Below are positions 50,661-58,221 of a DNA stretch of 64,000 bases, piece by piece; within the stretch, counting starts at the first letter, position 1; each line of letters starts with the position of its first letter. The translations under genes and the position numbers were made by a program. The notes beneath the pieces are model-generated. The model searched no databases. It had not been told where the DNA came from and saw only the letters and a program-made list of their open reading frames with translations. The stretch comes from Flavobacteriales bacterium. Lineage in GTDB: Bacteria; Bacteroidota; Bacteroidia; Flavobacteriales; Schleiferiaceae. Where the stretch lies: assembly GCA_017795025.1 (NCBI GenBank), contig CP051243.1:124001-188000 (forward strand), given 5' to 3'.

Positions 50661-53600
50661 GTGTTTTTAATTTTTGATACCGAAACAACCGGTCTCCCCA
50701 TTCGGGATGACGCCCCTTTAACCGACTTTGATAATTGGCCCCGAGCGGTACAAATCGCTTGGCAGTTGCATGATGATGAAGGTAAGCTTATTGAGGCCAA
50801 GGACTTCGTTATCAAGCCAGATGGATTTGATATTCCCTTTAATGCGGCTAAGGTTCACGGTATTACTACCGCCGTAGCTGAGGCCTATGGGGTGCCCCTC
50901 GAAGAGGCGATGGCCGAGTTTTCCGAGGCCGTAAAAAAATCGAAATTTTTAGTAGGGCATAACCTGCAATTCGATAACAATATTTTGGGTTGTGAGTACC
51001 TGCGTCTGGAGCAAGAGAACATCTTAGAAGGCCGCCCGGTTTTGGATACGGGCGAAGAAACCCGAGAATACTGTCAGCTTCCCGGTGGTAAAGGAGGGGG
51101 CTTTAAAATGCCGCGCCTGGAAGAATTACACGAGAAGCTATTTGGGCACAAATTTGCCGAAGCGCATAATGCGGCGGCGGACGTGGAAGCGACCACCCGC
51201 TGTTTTTTTGAAGCCGTTCGTCTAGGGATTTTTAATAATTCCCGATTAGAATGGACAGAGGCCGAGCGTGATGCTTTTGCTAGGGCGAACCCTGAACTGA
51301 TAAAGCCCATCGGTCTTAAGGTAGAAAGCTTTAAGGAGCTCGCGCGGAAACTGGAGGCGGAGCGCTCCTCTGGAGATGCATCAGGCGAAAGCCGAGACTT
51401 GAAACTGGATGCCGACCTTAAATTTACGCACCTCCATGTTCATACCCAGTACTCTATTTTACAGGCTACCTGCGATGTCGATAGCCTTATAGCGAAAGCG
51501 AAGGAGGATGGGATGCCGGCGGTGGCCATGACCGATATCGCTAACCTTTACGGAGCTTTCAAATTTGTTTCAGCAGCCCGAGCGGCAGATATCAAGCCGA
51601 TTGTGGGTATGGAGGTTTACCTCTGTCGTAAGCACGACGATAAATCGGTAAAAGACAATGGTTTTCAGATCGTGCTTCTGGCTAAAAATAAGGCTGGTTA
51701 TCACAACTTGGCCAAGCTCTCCTCTCTGGGCTTTACCGCCGGATACTACTATGTACCACGAATTGACCGCGACTTACTCTTACAGTATAAAGAGAATTTA
51801 ATTGTTACCACTGGTAGCCTTGGCGGCGAAATTCCACGGTTGATTTTGAACGTTGGGGAGAAGCAGGCGGAGGAAGCCTTTATTTGGTACAAGGAAAACT
51901 TTGGAGAGGATTTTTACGTCGAGCTCGTAGATCATGGCCTGGAAGAGGAAAAGGTGGTAAACCAAACCTTAATTCGCTTTGCTCAAAAGCACGGTGTGAA
52001 GTATTTCGCCAGTAATGATGTTTACTATTTAGGTCAGGGAGACGCCAATGCCCACGATATTTTACTCTGTGTAAAAGAAGGCGAGTATCAAAGTACACCC
52101 ATTGGTCGCGGTAGAGGTTACCGTTTTGGCTTCCCCAATGATCAATATTACTTTAAGTCGGATGCGGAGATGAAACAGCTCTTCGCCGATCGTCCGGAAG
52201 CCATTGCCACCACCCAAGAAATTGTCGATAAAATTGAGGCTTACGATCTAGCCCGAGATGTGCTCTTACCGGCTTTTGACATTCCCGAAGAATTCCGTGA
52301 TGCCGAAGACGACAAGGATGGTGGTAAACGCGGAGAGAACAATTACTTGCGCCATCTCACTTATGAAGGGGCCAAAGAGCGCTACGGTGAAATTACAGAG
52401 GAGATTAAGCAGCGCTTGGATTTCGAACTGGAAACCATTGCCAATACCGGATATCCAGGATACTTTTTAATTGTTCAGGATTTCACTTCGCAAGCTCGGA
52501 AGATGGGCGTAAGTGTGGGGCCGGGAAGGGGTTCGGCGGCCGGATCGGCAGTGGCCTACTGCATTGGTATTACCAATGTGGATCCTATTAAGTACGATTT
52601 ACTTTTTGAGAGATTCTTAAACCCTGATCGGGTATCCTTACCGGATATTGATATCGACTTTGACGATGAAGGCCGGGGTCGCATTATCGACTGGGTGGTA
52701 AATAAATACGGGCAAAATCAGGTAGCGCAAATCATTACCTATGGCACCATGGCCGGCAAATCCGCTATTCGTGATGCCGGTAGAGTTTTGCAGTTACCCC
52801 TTTCTGATACAGACCGCGTAGCCAAATTGGTGCCGGATGTAAAGCTTAATAAGCTCTTTAGCTGGAGCGACAAGGAAATGAACGAGAAGCTCAATGGTGA
52901 TTTATTACCACTGGGCAAACAACTCAAGGAGCTCGCTACCCAAAATAGCTTGGAGTCGGAGGTGGTAAACCAGGCTCGCATTTTAGAGGGTTCGGTTCGA
53001 AATACGGGAATTCATGCTTGCGGGGTGATTATTACACCCGACGATATTACCAAGTTTGTTCCCGTATCGGTAGCCAAGGATTCGGATTTATACGTTACCC
53101 AATTCGACAACTCGGTAGTTGAGAATGCCGGGATGTTAAAGATGGATTTCCTCGGGCTTAAAACTTTGAGTATCATCAAAGATGCGATTGCGATTGTAAA
53201 GGATCGCCACGGGCGGGAAATTGATACCGATGAAATCCCCTTAGACGACCCTAAAACTTTTGAGCTTTATCAACGAGGCGCAACCAATGGAACCTTTCAG
53301 TTTGAGAGTCCTGGGATGCAAAAACACCTCAAGGCGCTAAAGCCCGATAAATTTGCCGATCTGATTGCCATGAATGCCCTTTATCGTCCGGGGCCCTTGG
53401 AATACATTCCCAATTTTATTGCCCGTAAACACGGTCAGGAAGAAATAAGCTACGACCTCCCAGATATGGAGGAATACTTAGCGGAGACTTATGGGATTAC
53501 CGTTTACCAGGAGCAAGTGATGCTGCTTTCGCAGAAGTTGGCGGGCTTTACCAAAGGGGAAGCCGACGTTTTGCGGAAAGCAATGGGTAAGAAGAAGCGC

Positions 53601-54968
53601 GACGTTCTCGATAAAATGAAGCCTCAGTTTATCGAACAAGGGAAGGAGCGCGGTCACGATGAGGAAAAGCTGAATAAAATTTGGAAAGACTGGGAGGCTT
53701 TTGCCGCTTATGCCTTTAATAAATCGCATTCCACTTGTTATTCGGTGGTTGCCTTCCATACCGGTTATCTCAAGGCGAATTACCCGGCCGAGTACATGGC
53801 TTCGGTGCTTACCCATAACATGAACGATATAAAGAAGGTCACCTTCTTTATGGAGGAATGCAAGCGCATGGGGATTCCGGTTTTAGGACCGGATGTAAAT
53901 GAATCGCAATTTAAATTTACCGTAAACGATGAAGGCGCTATACGCTTTGGCCTTGGCGGGATGAAGGGTGTAGGAGAAGGAGCGGTGATGGCCATTGTGA
54001 ACGAACGTTTGGAAAGTGGCTCCTTTAAAAACTTCTTTGACCTTTTAAAGCGGATCGACCTTAGGGCGGTAAACAAAAAGACTTTAGAAAGTTTAGCCTT
54101 AGGTGGTGCCTTCGATAATTTCCCCCAGGTGCATCGCGCCACCTTCTTCCACGAAGGTCAGGACGGTAAAAGCTTTTTAGAAAGGGCCCTGCGCTATGCC
54201 CAAATGCATAAGGCCCAGGAAGAGTCGGCGCAAGTATCGCTCTTCGGCGAAAGCCAAGAAGTGGATATGCCCGAGCCAGAGGTGCCGGTGGTTCCCAGTT
54301 GGCCACGTATGTTTTTACTGGGTAAAGAGAAAGAGGTAAACGGTCTCTATTTAAGTTCTCATCCTTTGGATGACTTTAAGTACGAAATGGATCATGTGGT
54401 AAGCAATCGCTTGAGCGAGTTTCAGCAGATTGAGCGGATGAATGACTTTACCATTGCGGGGATTATTTCCGATGCCTTGCATTTAACCGCCCGTAGCGGT
54501 AAGCCCTTTGGTCGTTTTACGCTCGAGGACTATAGCGGAAAGCATGAGTTTGCCCTTTTTGGTGATGATTATTTAAAGTTTAAGTCTTACATCGAAACCA
54601 ACCTCTTAGTCTTGATTCGAGGCAAGGTAAGTCGTTACACTCCGCGTTGGGAAGGGGCCACCGAGCGTATTGAGGCTAAGATTCATCAAATCAGTTTAAT
54701 ACAGGATGCCTTGGATCGGCATGCTAAAGGCATCGAACTGCAGTTGCCCGTGCAAGCGGTGAGCCCCGAAAATATAGAAACCATCAATAAAATAATTGCT
54801 GAATATAAAGGAGAGAAGCAGGTGAATTTCCTGGTTTACGATGGCGACAATCCGAAGATAAACCTACGTATGCCGCGGCGTGGCAAGGGAGGCATTACTT
54901 TAAATAAACAAAGTTTGGATGCCTTTAAAGGTCTTTCCTTTGCCCGAATGCAACTGAAATCCGAGTAA
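50661..54968 (+). CDS. dnaE: DNA polymerase III alpha subunit with fused N-terminal proofreading exonuclease
   Basis: The replicative polymerase, 1,435 residues against 1,160 in E. coli. It starts with GTG (no in-frame ATG fits), directly at the first exonuclease strand (FLIFDTETTGLP). Residues 1-200 form a DnaQ-type DEDDh exonuclease: DTE, the Asp in GHNLQFDNN and HNAAADVEATTR. Then come the PHP domain (THLHVHTQYSILQATCDVDS, MTDIANLYGAFKF), the catalytic core with LPDIDIDFDDEGR and GPGRGSAAGSAVAY, and a C-terminal OB fold (FTIAGIISDALHLTARSG). A separate epsilon subunit may therefore not be needed. Fused forms are known in Bacteroidota. Confidence 0.96.
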   Translation: MFLIFDTETTGLPIRDDAPLTDFDNWPRAVQIAWQLHDDEGKLIEAKDFVIKPDGFDIPFNAAKVHGITTAVAEAYGVPLEEAMAEFSEAVKKSKFLVGHNLQFDNNILGCEYLRLEQENILEGRPVLDTGEETREYCQLPGGKGGGFKMPRLEELHEKLFGHKFAEAHNAAADVEATTRCFFEAVRLGIFNNSRLEWTEAERDAFARANPELIKPIGLKVESFKELARKLEAERSSGDASGESRDLKLDADLKFTHLHVHTQYSILQATCDVDSLIAKAKEDGMPAVAMTDIANLYGAFKFVSAARAADIKPIVGMEVYLCRKHDDKSVKDNGFQIVLLAKNKAGYHNLAKLSSLGFTAGYYYVPRIDRDLLLQYKENLIVTTGSLGGEIPRLILNVGEKQAEEAFIWYKENFGEDFYVELVDHGLEEEKVVNQTLIRFAQKHGVKYFASNDVYYLGQGDANAHDILLCVKEGEYQSTPIGRGRGYRFGFPNDQYYFKSDAEMKQLFADRPEAIATTQEIVDKIEAYDLARDVLLPAFDIPEEFRDAEDDKDGGKRGENNYLRHLTYEGAKERYGEITEEIKQRLDFELETIANTGYPGYFLIVQDFTSQARKMGVSVGPGRGSAAGSAVAYCIGITNVDPIKYDLLFERFLNPDRVSLPDIDIDFDDEGRGRIIDWVVNKYGQNQVAQIITYGTMAGKSAIRDAGRVLQLPLSDTDRVAKLVPDVKLNKLFSWSDKEMNEKLNGDLLPLGKQLKELATQNSLESEVVNQARILEGSVRNTGIHACGVIITPDDITKFVPVSVAKDSDLYVTQFDNSVVENAGMLKMDFLGLKTLSIIKDAIAIVKDRHGREIDTDEIPLDDPKTFELYQRGATNGTFQFESPGMQKHLKALKPDKFADLIAMNALYRPGPLEYIPNFIARKHGQEEISYDLPDMEEYLAETYGITVYQEQVMLLSQKLAGFTKGEADVLRKAMGKKKRDVLDKMKPQFIEQGKERGHDEEKLNKIWKDWEAFAAYAFNKSHSTCYSVVAFHTGYLKANYPAEYMASVLTHNMNDIKKVTFFMEECKRMGIPVLGPDVNESQFKFTVNDEGAIRFGLGGMKGVGEGAVMAIVNERLESGSFKNFFDLLKRIDLRAVNKKTLESLALGGAFDNFPQVHRATFFHEGQDGKSFLERALRYAQMHKAQEESAQVSLFGESQEVDMPEPEVPVVPSWPRMFLLGKEKEVNGLYLSSHPLDDFKYEMDHVVSNRLSEFQQIERMNDFTIAGIISDALHLTARSGKPFGRFTLEDYSGKHEFALFGDDYLKFKSYIETNLLVLIRGKVSRYTPRWEGATERIEAKIHQISLIQDALDRHAKGIELQLPVQAVSPENIETINKIIAEYKGEKQVNFLVYDGDNPKINLRMPRRGKGGITLNKQSLDAFKGLSFARMQLKSE

Positions 54969-55004
54969 TGAATGAAAATCGGTCTCGTATATAAATTGAA
55001 TAAC

Positions 55005-55012
55005 TAATTTTG
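55005..55012 (+). promoter_or_regulatory. -7 promoter element of trxA
   Basis: TAATTTTG, an exact TAnnTTTG match, 26 bases before the trxA ATG and after the dnaE stop. No good TTG lies at -33. It suggests that trxA is transcribed separately from dnaE. Confidence 0.5.
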
Positions 55013-55037
55013 CTAACCTCAATAAAGGACATTAAAC

Positions 55038-55355
55038 ATGGCATTAGAAATTACGGAAACCAATTTTGAAGAATTGGTAATTAACTCAGACAAGCCCGTA
55101 TTAGTAGATTTTTGGGCAGAGTGGTGTGGACCTTGTCGTATGGTAGGCCCGATCGTTGAAGAACTGGCCCAAGAGTACGACGGTAAAGCCGTTATTGGAA
55201 AAGTGAATGTTGACGAGCACGGCGGTATCAGCATGAAATATGGCATCCGCAATATTCCTACCCTTCTTGTATTTAAAAACGGAGAAGTGGTAGATAAGCA
55301 GGTAGGGGTAGCCCCGAAAAATGCTTTAGCTGCGAAGTTGGACGCGCAAATGTAA
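55038..55355 (+). CDS. trxA: Thioredoxin
   Basis: A 105-residue cytoplasmic disulfide reductase. Seen: the active site WAEWCGPCR with Cys30 and Cys33, the buried Asp in VLVDFWAEW, the cis-Pro in RNIPTLLVFKNGE, and KQVGVAPKNAL. Length and motifs are fully normal. It lies 69 bases after dnaE with its own -7 box and ends in a strong terminator, so it is a single-gene unit. Confidence 0.98.
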   Translation: MALEITETNFEELVINSDKPVLVDFWAEWCGPCRMVGPIVEELAQEYDGKAVIGKVNVDEHGGISMKYGIRNIPTLLVFKNGEVVDKQVGVAPKNALAAKLDAQM

Positions 55356-55375
55356 AGCGACCGTTAAAGAATAGG

Positions 55376-55404
55376 AACCCCGACCATTGTGTCGGGGTTT
55401 TTTT
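55376..55404 (+). terminator. Rho-independent terminator after trxA
   Basis: AACCCCGAC (55376-55384) pairs perfectly with GTCGGGGTT (55391-55399), loop of 6, followed by an unbroken T-run to 55404. A possible ATG in the DUF58 frame begins at the next base. Confidence 0.93.
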
Positions 55405-55458
55405 ATGCTTCAAAGCGCCTTTTTAGTATTATTGTTACTTAGTCCTAGCAAAGTCTTT

Positions 55459-56397
55459 ATGTCGGAAATCCAAAGTTTTGAGCCTGTAGAATACCGCAAT
55501 TTTGAGCATCTCGAAATGTTGGCTAAACAGGTGGTTGAAGGCTTTATTACCGGTTTGCATAAAAGTCCATTTCACGGCTTTTCGGTGGAGTTTTCCGAAC
55601 ATCGCATTTATCATCCAGGAGAATCGGTACGGAATATCGATTGGAAGTTATACGCACGTACCGACCGAATGTATACCAAGCGCTACGAGGAGGAAACTAA
55701 TTTGCGCTGTCGTATTCTATTAGATACTTCCGGTAGTATGTTCTATCCCCGGGAGCGCATGCGAACGGTTAATCAACCTGCAAAGTTTTTATTTGGTGCC
55801 ACAGCCATGCTGGCCATCATGAATTTACTGAAACGACAGCGAGATGCGATTGGCTTAAGCTTATTTGGCCGGGAAGACTATCACAGTCAAACCGGGTCCA
55901 CCTACCAACATCACAAGGCAATAGCCACAAAACTTTCACAGGTTTTAACAGAGAAAAGTTTGGCCGGTGAGGAGGTGGTTCCACTAGCACAGCAATTGCA
56001 CTTAATGGCGGAGCGAACCGAGCGACGTTCTTTGATAATCATTTTTTCGGACCTCTTGGACGTTCTCGAAAATCCGGAGGAGTTTTGGAATGCCCTGCAA
56101 CATTTGAAGCATGGCAAGCATGAGGTAATCCTATTTTGGACCTTAGACCATAACACGGAACAAGCCTTTGATTTTAAAGCCGGTCCGCACAAGTTTGTGG
56201 ATTTAGAAAGTGGCGCGATCATTCGGTTAAATCCGGCAGATGTTCAAAAGCGTTACCGTGAACAGATTGCCTCCTTTAGGGAAGACTTGATTCGCAAATG
56301 CCTGCAGTACCGCATCGATTTGCATGAGGTAGATGTGGCCGAGGGCTACAATAAGGTCCTACAATCTTATCTGATCAAACGTAAAAAACTATTCTAA
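55459..56397 (+). CDS. DUF58 domain protein
   Basis: I chose the ATG at 55459 (MSEIQSFEPVEYRNFEHLEM), the usual start of this subfamily. An in-frame ATG at 55405 directly after the terminator would add a hydrophobic stretch (MLQSAFLVLLLLSPSKVF). Length 312. Seen: the DUF58 core PFHGFSVEFSEHRIYHPGE, SVRNIDWKLYARTDRMYTKR, and a von Willebrand A-like part with a MIDAS-type DTSGSMFYP and IIFSDLLDVLE. DUF58 proteins often sit beside MoxR ATPases, but no MoxR gene is here. The stop shares TAATG with the alkaline phosphatase gene. Confidence 0.92.
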   Translation: MSEIQSFEPVEYRNFEHLEMLAKQVVEGFITGLHKSPFHGFSVEFSEHRIYHPGESVRNIDWKLYARTDRMYTKRYEEETNLRCRILLDTSGSMFYPRERMRTVNQPAKFLFGATAMLAIMNLLKRQRDAIGLSLFGREDYHSQTGSTYQHHKAIATKLSQVLTEKSLAGEEVVPLAQQLHLMAERTERRSLIIIFSDLLDVLENPEEFWNALQHLKHGKHEVILFWTLDHNTEQAFDFKAGPHKFVDLESGAIIRLNPADVQKRYREQIASFREDLIRKCLQYRIDLHEVDVAEGYNKVLQSYLIKRKKLF

Positions 56398-57509
56398 TGA
56401 ATTTCCTAATCTTGGTTTTGAGCACCATCTTGAGTCTTTTTCCCCAGACTAAAACCACTCAAAAAGTTGAAAAGAAACCAAGGCAGGCGCCCAATATCAT
56501 TTTAATGATTGGCGATGGGATGGGACATGCCCAATTGTCGTCGGCTTTGTACTATGGTAAGTCCGAACCCAATTATGTGCGCTTCCCTATCGTGGGATTA
56601 AGTCGTACTTCTGCAAGCTCCCATAAGATTACCGATTCGGCCGCTGGGGCCACCGCCTTTAGCTGCGGCGTAAAAACGTATAATGGGGCCATCGGAATGG
56701 CAGCCGATACAACAGCAGTAGAGACCATCTTGGAGTACCTCGCGCAAAGGGAATGGAAAACGGGCCTTATCGCCACCTCCTCTGTAACCCACGCCACTCC
56801 GGCATCCTTTTACGCGCATGTTCCTTTGCGAAAGCAAGAGTTCGAAATTGCAGAGCAGTATTTACAGTCTAAGGTGGATTTCCTCGCCGGTGGAGGTCAG
56901 CGATTTTTCTTTAATCGTTTAGATGAACAAAACCTTTACCCTGAATTTAGTCGCAAGGGCATTCAGCTTGATACTAATGGCTTAAATCCCTATCAGTGGG
57001 AAGGGAATAAGCGATATGCCTATATCTTGGCGAAAGACGGTATGCCGCCCATGCATAAGGGAAGGGGCGATTTTTTACCTCGCGCCACCACCATGGCTTT
57101 GGATTATTTTGATCAAACGGCTGGCGATAAACCCTTCTTCCTAATGGTGGAAGGCTCTCAAATTGATTGGGGAGGGCATGCCAATGATGGTGACTATTTA
57201 GTAGGCGAAATGCTCGATTTTGATGCGGCTATTGGCGCGGCCTTGGATTATGCCGAAAAGGATGGCAATACGATTGTGATTGTAACTGCCGACCATGAAT
57301 GCGGGGGCTTCGCTATGGTGAGTGAGGAGGTTGAGGTGCCTTTTAGAGGAAGGCAAAGTGATTACGATTCCCTGCGGTTTAGCTTTGGTAGCGGTGGGCA
57401 TTCGGGCGCAATGGTGCCTGTTTTAGCCTATGGACCCGGTGCGGAGGTTTTTAGTGGCATCTACCAGAACAATAGCATACATGCTAAAATGATGGGCCTA
57501 TTAAAATGA
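56397..57509 (+). CDS. Secreted alkaline phosphatase
   Basis: A 370-residue protein of the PhoA superfamily. The N-terminus (MNFLILVLSTILSLFPQ) is a signal peptide. Seen: the first metal Asp40 in ILMIGDGMGHAQ, the nucleophile Ser81 in KITDSAAGATAFSCGVKT, TSSVTHATPASFYAHV, EGSQIDWGGHAND and VTADHECGGFAM, and SGGHSGAMVPVLAYG, which supply the metal ligands. It releases phosphate from monoesters in the periplasm or outside. Translational coupling (TAATG) to DUF58 is odd for an exported enzyme. No Pho-box is visible. Confidence 0.95.
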   Translation: MNFLILVLSTILSLFPQTKTTQKVEKKPRQAPNIILMIGDGMGHAQLSSALYYGKSEPNYVRFPIVGLSRTSASSHKITDSAAGATAFSCGVKTYNGAIGMAADTTAVETILEYLAQREWKTGLIATSSVTHATPASFYAHVPLRKQEFEIAEQYLQSKVDFLAGGGQRFFFNRLDEQNLYPEFSRKGIQLDTNGLNPYQWEGNKRYAYILAKDGMPPMHKGRGDFLPRATTMALDYFDQTAGDKPFFLMVEGSQIDWGGHANDGDYLVGEMLDFDAAIGAALDYAEKDGNTIVIVTADHECGGFAMVSEEVEVPFRGRQSDYDSLRFSFGSGGHSGAMVPVLAYGPGAEVFSGIYQNNSIHAKMMGLLK

Positions 57510-57540
57510 AAAAACGCGCCAAATTAATGACGCGTTTTTG
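57510..57540 (+). terminator. Rho-independent terminator after the alkaline phosphatase gene
   Basis: AAAACGCG (57511-57518) pairs with CGCGTTTT (57531-57538), loop of 12, followed by T. The gap to 57654 also holds a hairpin GCTTCGGT/ACCGAGGC (57614-57632) without a T-run. Confidence 0.75.
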
Positions 57541-57654
57541 GTGTATACCCCCTCGAATGTTTTTATATGGTCCGATTATCTATTACCCACTAAACTTCGA
57601 ACCAAACATTCACGCTTCGGTGTTACCGAGGCTGGTATTACATATTGCAAGGCA

Positions 57655-58002
57655 TTACACTGCCGGACGAAGCAATATTCGGTTCATGGAATCCAACAGA
57701 GCCTGAACCTTAAACTTTAATTCAAATTCTGGTAAATCAAGATCTAAACGATGATATAAGGCTTCGTTATCCGAGACCTTTAATTCGAAATGAGGATCAT
57801 CCCGACGAAATTCGCGCATGCGCACAATCACTTCGTAGGTGGTATCACCCATCCGATCTTTAACATGATAAAATGATAGACGAGGCATCTTGTTGCCTCG
57901 CATTTCGATTTCTTTTTCCTTGCGAGATAACTTCGCAATACCTTGGACATGATCGAACCGAGCCGTCAGTAGCTCCAAGGCTTCTTCTTTATCTATACCC
58001 AT
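57655..58002 (-). CDS. Small cytoplasmic protein, unknown
   Basis: A 115-residue protein without a signal peptide or membrane segment, strongly charged (Arg/Glu/Asp/Lys). The helical N-terminus GIDKEEALELLTARFDHVQG is followed by a beta part (KMPRLSFYHVKDRM, TTYEVIVRMREFRRDD, HFELKVSDNEALYH) and a helix ending LLDSMNRILL. I recognise no family; the fold could be a small RNA- or protein-binding domain. Its promoter region has a 21-base-spaced direct repeat. It is isolated between convergent and same-strand neighbours with terminators on both sides. Confidence 0.65.
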   Translation of the reverse strand: MGIDKEEALELLTARFDHVQGIAKLSRKEKEIEMRGNKMPRLSFYHVKDRMGDTTYEVIVRMREFRRDDPHFELKVSDNEALYHRLDLDLPEFELKFKVQALLDSMNRILLRPAV

Positions 58003-58018
58003 AATCTAACCCTCTATA

Positions 58019-58050
58019 CGTCCACAAATATATGCATTTCGTCCACAAAT
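58019..58050. repeat. Direct repeat, two copies with 21-base period, before a small orphan gene
   Basis: CGTCCACAAAT occurs at 58019-58029 and 58040-58050, 21 bases apart (two helical turns). On the minus strand each copy reads ATTTGTGGACG. The gene-proximal copy supplies TATATTTG, an exact TAnnTTTG box. The arrangement suits binding of an activator or repressor on one DNA face. Confidence 0.55.
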
Positions 58051-58173
58051 TTGCTAATCCTCAGGACTTTGAGATGGTATAAATTATCGGGTATGTGTGT
58101 AAATGCTTGATATTCAGCGGTTAAGGGTTTGAAAAATATAAGAATCGGAAAATCAATTATTTAGAGAATCAAT

Positions 58174-58201
58174 AAAAAACCCGACCATTTGGCCGGGTTT
58201 T
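58174..58201 (-). terminator. Rho-independent terminator after the secreted amylase gene
   Basis: On the minus strand AAAACCCGgCC pairs with GGtCGGGTTTT with one mismatch, loop of 4, followed by six T (58179-58174). It lies 21 bases after the amylase stop. Confidence 0.8.
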
Positions 58202-58221
58202 AAAGATTTCGCAAATCTTAA

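Noticed and set aside
57506-57720. Two short frames after the alkaline phosphatase gene
   Set aside because: They begin in or beside the terminator stem and resemble no protein.
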